Position numbers and translations under genes: made by a program. From an uncultured Flavobacteriaceae bacterium (GTDB lineage Bacteria; Bacteroidota; Bacteroidia; Flavobacteriales; Flavobacteriaceae), in the NCBI GenBank assembly GCA_947488435.1, contig CANKZG010000001.1:2286308-2350307 (forward strand): a DNA stretch of 64,000 nucleotides, given 5' to 3'. The notes beneath the pieces were generated by a model, which made no database searches, was not told where the DNA came from, and saw only the letters and a program-made list of their open reading frames with translations. How positions within the stretch are numbered: the stretch's first letter is position 1; each line of letters opens with the position of its first letter. Shown here piece after piece: positions 35,339-44,780 of the stretch.

Positions 35339-37039
35339 TTATTCTAAGCTATAAATTACCGCTTGATAAGGTTGCAGTTCAAGAAAAGTACCTGGAATTA
35401 GACTCTCAGCATTATCCATGTCATTTGAAATTAGTAAACGTCCCTTTTCAAAACTAACTTCATCAATCTCAATACGACTAAATTTTGTACTGAAATTTAA
35501 GGCCACAAGATAGCGCTCTTTATTCCATGTTCTTAGGTACATATACACCTGCTCATTGGTTTCTTGCAATAAGGTATAATCTCCATAAACCAAAGTGAGA
35601 TGGTCTTTTCTTAGCTGTGTCATTCGCTTAAAATAGCTTAGAACAGAATCTTTATCTCCTTCCTGATCGGCCACGGTAATGCCTTCTTGATAATTTTTAT
35701 TTACCTTAATCCAGGGAGTAACTTCAGTAAAACCTGCATGATTACTAGAATCCCATTGCATGGGAGTTCGAGCATTATCTCTACTTGCTTCTTTTTCATT
35801 TGCTATAAAATCTTCCAGACTTTCGCCATTGTTTTTAGCAAGTTCGTAGCGATTAATAGTATTAATATCGCGGTAATCTTCAATCTTATCAAATCGAATA
35901 TTGGTCATACCAATTTCATCTCCGTAATAAAAATATGGAGTCCCTCGCATTGAAAGTAGAAAGGTTTGAAGCATTGTAGTAGAATTGTACCAATGGGCAG
36001 CAGAATCATTTCCCCAGCGACTATTGCTTCTCGGAAAATCATGGTTGCTTAAAAACATACTTCCCCACCCTTTTTTTGCAAATACTTCATCCCAATTGGA
36101 GTGAACTTTTTTGAATTCACTAAGTTTCCAATTGCCATCTCGCATCCAGAAAACTTCCCCTTCTTTACGATCTAGGGACATTAAATCAAAATGGAAAAAC
36201 ATATTCAGTTCTTCTCGATCTTCATTTACAAAATTTAAAGCGTCTTCCAAGAAAACTCCCGGAGCTTCGCCTACTGACATAACATCGTATTTGCCTAACG
36301 ATTCTGTATGCATTTCATGTAAAAACTCATGCAATCGAGGACCAGCGGCATAAAATGGAACATAATTCCCGTTGTATTTTTCTGGAATTTCCGGAAAATT
36401 AGGGTCTTTAGAGATAAATGAAATCACATCCATTCTAAAGCCATCAACTCCCTTTTCAAACCAAAAATTCATGAGACTGTATACTTCCTGTCGTAATTTG
36501 GGGTTTTCCCAATTTAGATCAGGTTGTTTTACAGAAAAGTAATGCAGGTAATAGGCATCTGTTGTAGCATCATATTTCCAGGCATTAGCATCAACATCAA
36601 AATAACTCCATCGTTTTGGTGGTGTTCCTTTTTCTGCAGGCCACCAGTGGTAATAGTCCCTATAAGGATTATCTCTGGACTTTCGGGACTCTTGAAACCA
36701 ATAATGCTCATCACTACTATGATTTACAACCAGATCCATGACCAACTTTAGTCCTCGGGTTTTCATTCCCTCCAACAAACTATCAAAATCCTCCATGGTG
36801 CCAAACTCGGCCATGATATTACGATAGTCGCTAATATCATACCCGTTATCATCATTTGGTGATTGGTAAATAGGATTAAGCCAGATAATATCAACTCCCA
36901 AACTCTTGATATAGTCCAATCGCTGAATTATTCCTTTAATATCTCCAACACCATTTCCAGTAGTATCTTGAAAACTTCTTGGGTATATTTGATAGACAAT
37001 TCCTTCTTTCCACCATTGTCGGTTTAGGATTTCTTTCAT
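35339..37039 (-). CDS. GH13 alpha-glucosidase (oligo-1,6-glucosidase type)
   Basis: The 566-residue protein contains the four GH13 motifs: DLVVNHSSDEH, GFRMDVISFI with the nucleophile Asp, SVGEAPGV with the acid/base Glu, and FLSNHDFPRSN with the stabilising Asp. A (beta/alpha)8 barrel with a long B domain (WWPAEKGTPPKRWSYFDVD) and a C-terminal beta domain are present. No signal peptide is seen, so it should be cytoplasmic. It hydrolyses alpha-1,6 or alpha-1,4 glucosides, sucrose or isomaltose-type sugars; exact specificity cannot be read. It may work with glgB and the GH31 enzyme further downstream. Confidence 0.95.
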   Translation of the reverse strand: MKEILNRQWWKEGIVYQIYPRSFQDTTGNGVGDIKGIIQRLDYIKSLGVDIIWLNPIYQSPNDDNGYDISDYRNIMAEFGTMEDFDSLLEGMKTRGLKLVMDLVVNHSSDEHYWFQESRKSRDNPYRDYYHWWPAEKGTPPKRWSYFDVDANAWKYDATTDAYYLHYFSVKQPDLNWENPKLRQEVYSLMNFWFEKGVDGFRMDVISFISKDPNFPEIPEKYNGNYVPFYAAGPRLHEFLHEMHTESLGKYDVMSVGEAPGVFLEDALNFVNEDREELNMFFHFDLMSLDRKEGEVFWMRDGNWKLSEFKKVHSNWDEVFAKKGWGSMFLSNHDFPRSNSRWGNDSAAHWYNSTTMLQTFLLSMRGTPYFYYGDEIGMTNIRFDKIEDYRDINTINRYELAKNNGESLEDFIANEKEASRDNARTPMQWDSSNHAGFTEVTPWIKVNKNYQEGITVADQEGDKDSVLSYFKRMTQLRKDHLTLVYGDYTLLQETNEQVYMYLRTWNKERYLVALNFSTKFSRIEIDEVSFEKGRLLISNDMDNAESLIPGTFLELQPYQAVIYSLE

Positions 37040-37257
37040 AATGATAGGTATGGTTAAAGACTCTGAAGCCGCTACAAATATATTATTTTCCTTAGGATAG
37101 AAAAGTGCAGAATGAACTTTAAATCAACTATATCGATTGCGTTATTCACAATTAAAGAAATCTTAGTTTTTGAGGTATATGTAAAGCGAATAATATTATA
37201 GCAATTTGCACTATTTCAAAAAGTAATCTGAAAATTTTGAAGTGCACTTCGGGTATA

Positions 37258-38166
37258 TTATTTCGTTTTTCTTGGATGAAATTCCGCTAAAGTTTTTGCT
37301 AAATCATCACGATTCAAGTGAACGTAAACTTCGGTTGTAGTAATACTTTCATGACCTAACATTTGCTGAATAGCCCTAAGATCGGCACCATTTCTTAGTA
37401 AATGGGTAGCAAAGGAATGCCGAAAAGTGTGTGGACTTATTTTTTTATCCAGTCCTATTTTTTCACTCAATTGTCGTATGATAGTAAAAATCATTGCACG
37501 AGTAAGTGGTTTACCTCTTCGATTTAAGAAAACAAAATCTTCAGCCCCTTTCGCAATTTTCATATGTACACGAATTTCATCTTTGTAAATGGAAATGTAT
37601 TTTTTGTTAATACTGCTAATAGGAACAAAACGTTGTTTATTTCCTTTTCCTGTTACTTTGATAAAATCCTCTTCAAAAAAGAGATCTGAAATTCTTAGCT
37701 GAACCAATTCGGATACGCGCAACCCACAACCATATAAGGTCTCTAAAATGGCTCTATTTCTTTCCCCTTCAGCTTTGGAGAGATCTATAGCTTCAATTAA
37801 GTCATTAATTTCTTTTTCCTCTAAGGTGTCTGGCAACTTGCGACCTATTTTAGGTGATTCTATCAAATCCATGGGATTATCATTTCTATAATCTTCAAAC
37901 AATAAATAGTTGAAAAAACTCTTTAGACCAGATATGATTCGTGCCTGTGATCGAGCGTTTAAATGGTTCGCAAGCTCATAAATAAAGCGTTGCAGTGTTT
38001 CTTTACGAACTTGAATTGGGTTTTCGCTAATATCATTTTCTTCTAAGAAATGTATAAGCTTTTGAAGATCAAGACAATAATTAGTAATTGAATTGTTAGA
38101 TAAACCTCGTTCAATCTTGAGGTAATGCTGATAATCTTGTAAAGATTGTTTCCAATTCATATTCAA
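37258..38166 (-). CDS. xerD: Tyrosine recombinase XerD
   Basis: The 302-residue protein has an N-terminal SAM-like core-binding domain (about 7-95) and a catalytic domain with all key residues: Arg in GCGLRVSEL, Lys in TGKGNKQRFVP, His and Arg in HTFRHSFATHLL, His in GHESITTTEVY and the nucleophile Tyr in that block. The length matches the XerC/XerD family, and it acts on the dif site in chromosome dimer resolution. The neighbourhood (aroQ to the right, divergent) is the usual housekeeping one in flavobacteria. This is not a mobile-element integrase. Confidence 0.92.
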   Translation of the reverse strand: MNMNWKQSLQDYQHYLKIERGLSNNSITNYCLDLQKLIHFLEENDISENPIQVRKETLQRFIYELANHLNARSQARIISGLKSFFNYLLFEDYRNDNPMDLIESPKIGRKLPDTLEEKEINDLIEAIDLSKAEGERNRAILETLYGCGLRVSELVQLRISDLFFEEDFIKVTGKGNKQRFVPISSINKKYISIYKDEIRVHMKIAKGAEDFVFLNRRGKPLTRAMIFTIIRQLSEKIGLDKKISPHTFRHSFATHLLRNGADLRAIQQMLGHESITTTEVYVHLNRDDLAKTLAEFHPRKTK

Positions 38167-38287
38167 AACTAAGGATATCCTTTTAGATGACCGGATTTAA
38201 TTTTGTGGTTAAAATTATCATAATCATTCTATGGAATACTATTATTTGCTCAAATAAAAGTAGTTTTAAGAGATAAACGACCCAGTT

Positions 38288-38815
38288 ATGAAACGAATAG
38301 GATGTTTACTTCTTCTAAGTTGCACATGCTATACGTTTTTAACAGCTCAGGTAAAGGAGACCAATGGATTTACAAGTTTTTATGAACCAAATACAACAGA
38401 GGCGACAGGTTTTTTTACTGAATCCTTGCAGCGTGGTTACCATTTTGCTTCGTTAAGAACGTTTGATATTGCCGAAGATTTTAAATTGGAATTGCAGGGA
38501 ACTTATCAACGCCTTGGCGCAGGGTTTCTTATCGAACCTCAGGGTCTTTATGAATTTGATTTATTTGGAAAATATTACTTTACAAATAAGTTATACCTGT
38601 TTGGAGGACCAAGTGCTGGTGTTTTGTATAATGAAAATACAGGGAAAGCCTTTATACAAAACCTCGGTATAAAGTATGGTGTGGGTTATGATATTAGTGA
38701 AACATTTTTTATTCAGGTTCAACACGGGGTTGAATTAAAAAATTTTAATAAAACACAGTCGATTGCAATTCCGGGTGTAGGACTTCCTACGATAAAATCC
38801 GGTATAAAATTCTAA
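38288..38815 (+). CDS. Small outer-membrane beta-barrel-type protein
   Basis: The 175-residue protein has a signal peptide (MKRIGCLLLLSCTCYTFLTAQ). A beta-rich mature part follows with alternating aromatic/hydrophobic strands (FDLFGKYYFTNKLYLFGGPS and GYDISETFFIQVQHGVELK) and a terminal Phe. The pattern fits a small outer-membrane barrel or porin-like protein. No specific family is assigned. It diverges from xerD, 121 bases apart. Confidence 0.7.
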   Translation: MKRIGCLLLLSCTCYTFLTAQVKETNGFTSFYEPNTTEATGFFTESLQRGYHFASLRTFDIAEDFKLELQGTYQRLGAGFLIEPQGLYEFDLFGKYYFTNKLYLFGGPSAGVLYNENTGKAFIQNLGIKYGVGYDISETFFIQVQHGVELKNFNKTQSIAIPGVGLPTIKSGIKF

Positions 38816-38913
38816 ACAGCTTTTCAATTACAGTATTGAATATCAAATGATTACGGTTATAGAGGGTGACATGTAGTATTCACTTAAGTCTTTTTAAGAA
38901 GCACTTGCGTATA

Positions 38914-38921
38914 TAGTTTTG
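38914..38921 (+). promoter_or_regulatory. Possible -7 promoter box for the 38964 gene
   Basis: TAGTTTTG matches TAnnTTTG and ends 42 bases before the ATG at 38964, leaving room for a short leader. Confidence 0.4.
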
Positions 38922-38963
38922 AGTCTTAAAACGAAACATAGTTTAGAACCCTAATTTTTATTT

Positions 38964-39434
38964 ATGAAAAAGTTTTTTTTGATTTCAGGATTATTAGTTG
39001 CTTTTGCAATCTCTCATTCAAATGCCCAATCTAGTTACATAACAGCACTTGGTTTAGGAATAGATTTTGGAGATGGGCAAACTTTGGTAGGTCCCTCGTT
39101 AAAACATTTTTTTACCGACAATCATGGGGGGGTAGTGGAAGTGCTTTTTGGTGATAATGTGACTTTTGTAAATGGAATTTACCAATACCATGATGGTATT
39201 CCAAATGCATTGGGTTTACAATGGTATGCCGGTGGAGGCCCTTCCTTAGCTTTTTTTGATAATGATTTGGATGTATTGCTGCGAGGTACGGTAGGTCTTG
39301 ATTATAAAATCAATAATGTGCCGCTAACTTTTTCGTTGGATTGGCGCCCAGCTGTTTTTCTCGGGGGTAATGATTCTCGCGATTCTTTCGAAGCTGGAAG
39401 ATTTGGTCTTGGTTTTCGATATGTCTTAAACTAG
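38964..39434 (+). CDS. Small exported barrel-type protein
   Basis: This 156-residue protein has a signal peptide (MKKFFLISGLLVAFAISHSNAQ). The mature part has repeated beta strands with aromatic ends (GIYQYHDGIPNALGLQWYAGGG, FSLDWRPAVFLGG) and finishes FGLGFRYVLN. It resembles the outer-membrane protein beta-barrel group of small Bacteroidota proteins. Function unknown. A Rho-independent terminator follows. Confidence 0.72.
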   Translation: MKKFFLISGLLVAFAISHSNAQSSYITALGLGIDFGDGQTLVGPSLKHFFTDNHGGVVEVLFGDNVTFVNGIYQYHDGIPNALGLQWYAGGGPSLAFFDNDLDVLLRGTVGLDYKINNVPLTFSLDWRPAVFLGGNDSRDSFEAGRFGLGFRYVLN

Positions 39435-39463
39435 CCCCTATATCCTACTGAAAAATATAGATT

Positions 39464-39492
39464 AAGTAGCAGCTTTTCCTGCTACTTTTTTT
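39464..39492 (+). terminator. Rho-independent terminator after the 38964 gene
   Basis: A perfect 9-bp stem (39464-39472 with 39479-39487, loop 39473-39478) is followed by a run of T to 39492. It separates the small exported protein gene from aroQ. Confidence 0.85.
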
Positions 39493-39521
39493 ATGGACAA
39501 CAATTTTTATACTTTTATCCC

Positions 39522-39935
39522 ATGAAAATTATAATTATTAACGGTCCCAATCTAAATCTACTCGGGAAAAGAGAACCCGATGTGTATGGAGACACCTCCT
39601 TTGAAAATTACTTTGATACCCTACAATCTAAGTTTCCTAATTTGGAATTAACCTATTATCAATCCAATATTGAGGGGGAACTTATAGGTAAATTACAAAA
39701 TGTGGGTTTTACATATGATGGAATAATATTAAATGCAGCGGCTTATACACATACTTCTGTTGGTATAGGAGATGCGGTAAAAGCAATAACCACTCCTGTT
39801 GTTGAAGTTCATATCTCCAATACCTTTAAAAGAGAAGATTTTAGACATCATTCTTATATATCTTCTGGTGCAAAAGGAGTGGTATTAGGATTTGGACTTC
39901 AAAGTTATGATCTGGCAATTCAAAGTTTTTTATAA
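39522..39935 (+). CDS. aroQ: Type II 3-dehydroquinate dehydratase
   Basis: This 137-residue enzyme removes water from 3-dehydroquinate in the shikimate pathway. Conserved blocks are NGPNLNLLGKREPDVYG (with the catalytic Tyr region), NAAAYTHTSVGIGDAV, and EVHISNTFKREDFRHHSYIS with the catalytic His area. The length is slightly short but usual for the dodecameric type II family. The ATP-pyrophosphatase gene starts directly after its stop (TAATTG), and xerD lies to its left in the divergent orientation. Confidence 0.96.
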   Translation: MKIIIINGPNLNLLGKREPDVYGDTSFENYFDTLQSKFPNLELTYYQSNIEGELIGKLQNVGFTYDGIILNAAAYTHTSVGIGDAVKAITTPVVEVHISNTFKREDFRHHSYISSGAKGVVLGFGLQSYDLAIQSFL

Positions 39936-40661
39936 TTGAAAAACACTTATTTTAATTGGAGTAGTGGTAAAGATTCTGCTTTAGCCTTGCATCGCTTATT
40001 GCAAGGGAAGGAATATCATATCACCAAATTAGTAACTACAGTAAATACAGATTTTGACCGGGTGGCAATGCATGGATTACGAACTGGCTTGTTAGAACAG
40101 CAGGCAGATGCAATTGCGATACCATTAACTAAAATTAATCTGGCAGGAAATGTCTCTATGTTCGCATACGATCATGTGATGCAAAAAAATATGAAGAAAT
40201 TGGCCAAAGCAAATTATACGCATTGCGTTTTTGGAGATATCTTTTTAGAAGACTTAAAGGCGTATCGAGATGAACAGTTGACAAAGGCTGGTATTAAAGG
40301 AGTGTATCCATTGTGGAAGGCAGATACTAAGGCGTTATTGAAAGAATTTATAGATCTGGGATTTAAGGCTATTACCGTATGCGTAAATGCTAAACTTTTA
40401 GATGCTTCTTTTTGTGGACGCCTAATCGATGATACTTTTATAGATGATCTGCCGGATTCGGTAGATCGTTGCGGCGAAAATGGGGAATTTCATACGTTCG
40501 TGTATGACGGTCCAATTTTTAAAAAACCAGTATCTTTTGATATAGGAAAGAAAGTGTTACGTAACTATAGTTCCACGTCATACAAAGACGATGATTGTTT
40601 TTTAGGAGATACCACTTGGGATACTTCATTTTGGTATTGTGATTTATTGCCTAAAACATAG
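39936..40661 (+). CDS. Dph6-type ATP pyrophosphatase (adenine nucleotide alpha-hydrolase-like)
   Basis: The 241-residue protein has the PP-loop motif in FNWSSGKDSALALHRLL (residues about 5-21). It also has the signature SFCGRLIDDTFIDDLPDSVDRCGENGEFHTFVYDGP, typical of diphthine-ammonia ligase-like proteins (TIGR00290 type). Archaeal and eukaryotic members amidate diphthine on EF-2. Bacteria lack diphthamide, so another amidation or AMP-forming ligation is more likely. It starts at TTG 39936 right behind the aroQ stop, so its translation is probably coupled. No nearby ATG would keep the PP-loop. Confidence 0.85.
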   Translation: MKNTYFNWSSGKDSALALHRLLQGKEYHITKLVTTVNTDFDRVAMHGLRTGLLEQQADAIAIPLTKINLAGNVSMFAYDHVMQKNMKKLAKANYTHCVFGDIFLEDLKAYRDEQLTKAGIKGVYPLWKADTKALLKEFIDLGFKAITVCVNAKLLDASFCGRLIDDTFIDDLPDSVDRCGENGEFHTFVYDGPIFKKPVSFDIGKKVLRNYSSTSYKDDDCFLGDTTWDTSFWYCDLLPKT

Positions 40662-40760
40662 TTTTATGAGCATTCAATGCATTTAAAATCAAAGTTTTAA
40701 CATTTCGAAAGCAATTTTTATTCTTGAATTGTAGTTATTTTTATAGAAAATTACCCTGCT

Positions 40761-41963
40761 ATGAAAATGAACTTTAAAGGAAACTTTTATCTGGTTTTAC
40801 TTATAATTTTTAGTTGTAATTCTGGCGATGACCCGCAAACTCCACAGAATCCACAAGGAACACCTGAGGATCCGCCTGTTGAAAATAGTGTTATAATCGT
40901 AAACGCATTTCCACAATTAAGTTTTTCCCATCCTGTAGATTTACAAAGTCCGGCAGACAATTCAAATCGTATTTTTATTGCCGAACAGCGTGGTATTATA
41001 AGTACTTTTAATAATGATCCAAACAGTGATACTGCCACTGTTTTTTTAGATATTGAAAATCAGGTGTTCGATGGTGAAAATGAAATGGGATTGTTAGGTT
41101 TTGCCTTTCACCCTAATTTTGTATCTAACGGATTTTTTTATGTATCCTATACACCAACTCGAAACAGATCTGTAGTTTCCAGATTTCAAGCTTCGGGAAC
41201 TGATTTAGCGGATGTTGATATTTCCTCTGAGCAAATTTTACTTGAAATTCCGCAACCTTTCTCCAATCACAATGGAGGACAACTAGCTTTTGATGCCGAT
41301 GGGTTGCTGTATATATCTTCTGGAGATGGCGGATCTGGAGGAGATCCCCAGGGTAATGCACAGAATACTGCAAATCTTTTAGGTGCTATTTTACGCATTG
41401 ATGTTGATGTACAAGCTAATGGTCTTAATTATGGAATTCCAGAGGGAAACCCATTTGTTTCAAGTGCTGTAGCACGACCTGAAATATATGCATACGGATT
41501 GCGAAATCCATGGCGGATCAGTTTTGATAGTGCCACCGGACTACTTTGGGCAGGCGATGTAGGACAAGGAGAACTGGAGGAAATAGACATCATTGTGAAT
41601 GGAGGTAATTTTGGATGGAATATTCAAGAAGGAAGTCGTTGTTTTGAACAAAATAGCTGTGATTCAACAGGTTTGATAGCCCCGGTATTTGAATACAATC
41701 ACAATCAGGGAGATGTTTCAGTAACCGGAGGTTATGTGTATAGAGGAAATGCAATTCCAGAACTACAAGGAAGATATGTATATGGAGATTTTGAATCTGG
41801 TCGCATCTGGACACTAGCAGCTAACGCAACCCCAGGGGCTGCTGGAAATGAACTTTTGCTAGAGACTAATTTAAATATAGCTTCGTTTGGAGTAGACAGC
41901 TCAAATGAATTGTTTATCTGTAGCTTTGATGGAAGGATTTATCGTTTTGAACTTGAAAACTAA
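40761..41963 (+). CDS. PQQ-type aldose/sugar dehydrogenase lipoprotein (YliI/sGDH-like)
   Basis: The 400-residue protein is a lipoprotein (MKMNFKGNFYLVLLIIFSC) with a Pro-rich linker. A six-bladed propeller of the glucose/sorbosone dehydrogenase family follows: FAFHPNFVSNGFFYVSYT, FSNHNGGQLAFDADGLLYISSGDGG with the catalytic His region, YAYGLRNPWRISFD, and NFGWNIQEGSRCF. It oxidises aldoses or a related envelope carbohydrate, probably with PQQ and calcium. Whether the organism makes PQQ cannot be seen here; no pqq genes occur in the window. Confidence 0.9.
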   Translation: MKMNFKGNFYLVLLIIFSCNSGDDPQTPQNPQGTPEDPPVENSVIIVNAFPQLSFSHPVDLQSPADNSNRIFIAEQRGIISTFNNDPNSDTATVFLDIENQVFDGENEMGLLGFAFHPNFVSNGFFYVSYTPTRNRSVVSRFQASGTDLADVDISSEQILLEIPQPFSNHNGGQLAFDADGLLYISSGDGGSGGDPQGNAQNTANLLGAILRIDVDVQANGLNYGIPEGNPFVSSAVARPEIYAYGLRNPWRISFDSATGLLWAGDVGQGELEEIDIIVNGGNFGWNIQEGSRCFEQNSCDSTGLIAPVFEYNHNQGDVSVTGGYVYRGNAIPELQGRYVYGDFESGRIWTLAANATPGAAGNELLLETNLNIASFGVDSSNELFICSFDGRIYRFELEN

Positions 41964-41994
41964 ATAGTCTCTACCCCAAAATGGAAGCAATCAT

Positions 41995-42276
41995 TTATTT
42001 TGCAAAGTATTTTTTATCCATATAAAAGGTACCAAATGGAAGTAATGATGCTATAAAAAAGATTATAAATCTTTTTATCCCCCATTTTTTACTAAAACAG
42101 AGGATTAATGCAAATAAACCATAAGCAATAAATAGAACACCATGTGCATAGCCAATATAGATATTGGGTTCTAATATATCAGCAAGATATTTTAAGGGCA
42201 TTCCAAGACCAAAAAGTAACAGGTAAGATATTCCTTCTAAAATTGCAGTACCTCTAAAGATGTTAAGCATATTCAT
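41995..42276 (-). CDS. DUF3817 membrane protein
   Basis: A 93-residue protein with three membrane helices and the DUF3817 features (FRGTAILEGISYLLLFGLGMPLKY and YAHGVLFIAYGLFA). The start is placed at ATG 42276 (MNMLNIF), two bases after the PepSY gene stop; a start further upstream at 42339 would overlap that gene. Function unknown. It is the last gene of the lpdA-PepSY-DUF3817 run. Confidence 0.85.
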   Translation of the reverse strand: MNMLNIFRGTAILEGISYLLLFGLGMPLKYLADILEPNIYIGYAHGVLFIAYGLFALILCFSKKWGIKRFIIFFIASLLPFGTFYMDKKYFAK

Positions 42277-42278
42277 AT

Positions 42279-42830
42279 TTAAGCAAATAAAATCAAAAAT
42301 AAGAGTGGGAATAGCAAACCAGCCAAAGCTAATTTCCATCCTCTCTTTTTAAAACTGTTTTTCCCTTTTGTAATTAGCATCCCAGTTATAGCAATAACAA
42401 GCATCGCAATTCCAAAAATATCAGAATACCAAATCCAAAAATTATTCGTGCTTTTATGCAAAAACATGGTATGCCCCAAAAGCGGAACTTTTCGTTTGTA
42501 TTCTAATATTCCTGCTCCAGTCCTTGTGTCAATATCCAAAATTATATTATCCTTAAAAAATACACGAAGTTGTTCATTTCTTATACGATGACCATCATAT
42601 TCTTCGGTAATCCCCCAATCTTCAGCTGCTGTTTTAATATAATCCGCTGTATTTAACAATTTGGCATCTTGAGGAAGATCAATTTTTACGGATCTACTAT
42701 CATAACTATAATCCATTGGATACCAATCCTGTCTATGGTTTAAAATAATACCGGAAAAAGAAAACGCAAGGATTAATCCAATATAGAAGTACGCTATATC
42801 GCGATGAATATTTCGATTTGTTAACTTCAT
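42279..42830 (-). CDS. PepSY-associated membrane protein
   Basis: The 183-residue protein has an N-terminal helix (RDIAYFYIGLILAFSFSGIILNHR) that matches the PepSY-associated TM domain. A periplasmic PepSY-like segment (about 35-120) and two C-terminal helices follow. Such proteins often act in iron or redox transfer at the inner membrane. It starts four bases after the lpdA stop. Confidence 0.82.
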   Translation of the reverse strand: MKLTNRNIHRDIAYFYIGLILAFSFSGIILNHRQDWYPMDYSYDSRSVKIDLPQDAKLLNTADYIKTAAEDWGITEEYDGHRIRNEQLRVFFKDNIILDIDTRTGAGILEYKRKVPLLGHTMFLHKSTNNFWIWYSDIFGIAMLVIAITGMLITKGKNSFKKRGWKLALAGLLFPLLFLILFA

Positions 42831-42834
42831 ACGC

Positions 42835-44226
42835 TTATAGATGAATCACTTCATCATATGCATCGGCTACGGCTTCCATTACAGCTTCACTCATCGTAGG
42901 ATGCGGATGAACTGCCTTAAGAATCTCGTGTCCTGTGGTCTCTAATTTGCGAGCAACTACAGCTTCAGCAATCATATCTGTTACCCCTGCACCAATCATA
43001 TGACAACCTAGCCATTCTCCGTATTTAGCATCAAAAATCACTTTAACAAAACCGTCCGCATTTCCTGACGCTTTTGCTTTTCCACTTGCAGAGAAAGGAA
43101 ACTTTCCAACTTTAATGTCAAAACCTTTTTCTTTTGCTTGACTTTCTGTTAAGCCAACAGAAGCCACTTCAGGCATACAATATGTACATCCAGGTATATT
43201 TCCATAATCCAAAGGCTCTACATGCATTCCTGCTATTTTTTCAACACATAAAATCCCTTCAGCTGAAGCTACGTGTGCTAAGGCTTGCCCAGGAGTTACA
43301 TCGCCAATAGCATAGTAACCAGGAATATTTGTTTGATAATAATCATTAACCAAAATTTTATCACGATCGGTGGCAATACCAACATCTTCTAAACCAATAT
43401 TTTCAATATTTGTTTTGATACCTACAGCGGAAAGTACAATGTCGGCTTCCAAAACCTCTTCCCCCTTTTTTGTTTTTATCGTTGCTTTCACACCGTCTCC
43501 AGAAGTATCTACTTTGGTGACTTCGGCAGATGTTTTAATCTTAACTCCAGTCTTTTTAAAACTTCGCTCCAACTGTTTTGAAATATCGTCATCTTCAACA
43601 GGCACAATTTTTGGCAAGTATTCAACAACAGTTACCTCAGTTCCCATTGCGTTATAAAAATAGGCAAATTCTATACCGATAGCTCCGCTACCTACAACGA
43701 TCATTTTTTTAGGTTGCTTTTCTAACGTCATCGCTTCACGGTAACCAATAACCTTTTTTCCATCTTGTGGTAAACTTGGTAATTCCCTGCTTCTCGCTCC
43801 GGTGGCTATAATAATATGAGAGGCCTCATACGTAGTTTCTGAACCATCTGTAGCAGTGACGGCAACTTTCTTCCCCGATTTTAGTTTTCCAAACCCATTG
43901 AGCACTTCAATTTTATTTTTTTTCATCAAAAATTGAACTCCTTTACTCATCCCATCAGCCACGTTTCGGCTGCGTTTTACTACCGCACTAAAATCCTTAT
44001 CAACACCATCTGCTTTAAGTCCATAATCCTGGGCATGTTGCAAATAATCAAATACTTGAGCAGATTTAAGTAACGCTTTTGTAGGGATACAACCCCAATT
44101 TAAACATACACCACCAAGGTTTTCTTTTTCCACAATTGCGGTTTTTAAACCTAATTGCGAAGCTCTAATTGCAGTGACATATCCACCTGGTCCACTACCC
44201 AAAACTATAACATCAAATTTGCTCAT
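42835..44226 (-). CDS. lpdA: Dihydrolipoyl dehydrogenase
   Basis: This 463-residue flavoprotein is the E3 component of 2-oxoacid dehydrogenase or glycine-cleavage complexes. It has the FAD motif (VIVLGSGPGGYVTAIRA), the redox-active disulfide in GGVCLNWGCIPTKALL (Cys about 41 and 46), the NAD motif (IVVGSGAIGIEFAYFY) and the C-terminal catalytic His-Glu pair in AVHPHPTMSEAVMEA. No E1/E2 genes are near. The PepSY gene follows after four bases. Confidence 0.96.
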   Translation of the reverse strand: MSKFDVIVLGSGPGGYVTAIRASQLGLKTAIVEKENLGGVCLNWGCIPTKALLKSAQVFDYLQHAQDYGLKADGVDKDFSAVVKRSRNVADGMSKGVQFLMKKNKIEVLNGFGKLKSGKKVAVTATDGSETTYEASHIIIATGARSRELPSLPQDGKKVIGYREAMTLEKQPKKMIVVGSGAIGIEFAYFYNAMGTEVTVVEYLPKIVPVEDDDISKQLERSFKKTGVKIKTSAEVTKVDTSGDGVKATIKTKKGEEVLEADIVLSAVGIKTNIENIGLEDVGIATDRDKILVNDYYQTNIPGYYAIGDVTPGQALAHVASAEGILCVEKIAGMHVEPLDYGNIPGCTYCMPEVASVGLTESQAKEKGFDIKVGKFPFSASGKAKASGNADGFVKVIFDAKYGEWLGCHMIGAGVTDMIAEAVVARKLETTGHEILKAVHPHPTMSEAVMEAVADAYDEVIHL

Positions 44227-44358
44227 TTGTTGATTTACTTTAAGTTCGAAAAATTCAGATGCAAAGGTACAAAACCAAACGGAATGCCCCTAGGAGAGTT
44301 TTAAAAATAAGTGTGATAAAGTAACTATTTGTTTAAGTGCTGAAAAGTAGGATAACTG

Positions 44359-44760
44359 CTATTTCTTCTCTGGATCAAAACCAATACTAATGGAGTTAAT
44401 ACAATAGCGTTGTCCGGTAGTTTCCCGAGGACCGTCATTGAATACGTGCCCCAAATGACCTCCACAATTTGCACAAACAGTTTCTGTTCGTATCATTCCG
44501 TGAGTGGTATCCTTTATATATTCAATGGCACCCTCTTTTGCTTGATCAAAAGAAGGCCATCCACATCCACTCTCAAATTTATGATCACTATCGAATAACG
44601 GACTATTGCATGCCTTACAGTTATAGGTGCCATCTTCGAAATGAAGATTATACGTTCCTGTATGTGGGTATTCCGTACCTTTTTCACGTAAAACTCGATA
44701 CTCGTCCTCAGATAATTGAGATTTCCACGCTTCTTCAGATTTTTCAACGGAATATTTCAT
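44359..44760 (-). CDS. msrB: Peptide-methionine (R)-S-oxide reductase MsrB, cytoplasmic form
   Basis: The 133-residue enzyme reduces methionine-R-sulfoxide in proteins. The structural zinc cysteines are CKACN and CANCG, and the catalytic Cys lies in GQRYCINSISIGF near the C-terminus. A Cys in ESGCGWPSF is the likely resolving Cys and is absent in the neighbouring paralogue. No signal peptide is present. It lies 20 bases downstream of a second, exported msrB. Confidence 0.95.
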   Translation of the reverse strand: MKYSVEKSEEAWKSQLSEDEYRVLREKGTEYPHTGTYNLHFEDGTYNCKACNSPLFDSDHKFESGCGWPSFDQAKEGAIEYIKDTTHGMIRTETVCANCGGHLGHVFNDGPRETTGQRYCINSISIGFDPEKK

Positions 44761-44780
44761 CTTATTATTTTAACTATTTA

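Noticed and set aside
37258-38166. Tyrosine recombinase as the integrase of a mobile island
   Set aside because: The length, motifs and aroQ neighbourhood are those of chromosomal XerD. No att repeats, tRNA or phage genes flank it.
39936-40661. Diphthamide synthesis function for the PP-loop protein
   Set aside because: Diphthamide is restricted to archaea and eukaryotes. Only family membership is claimed.
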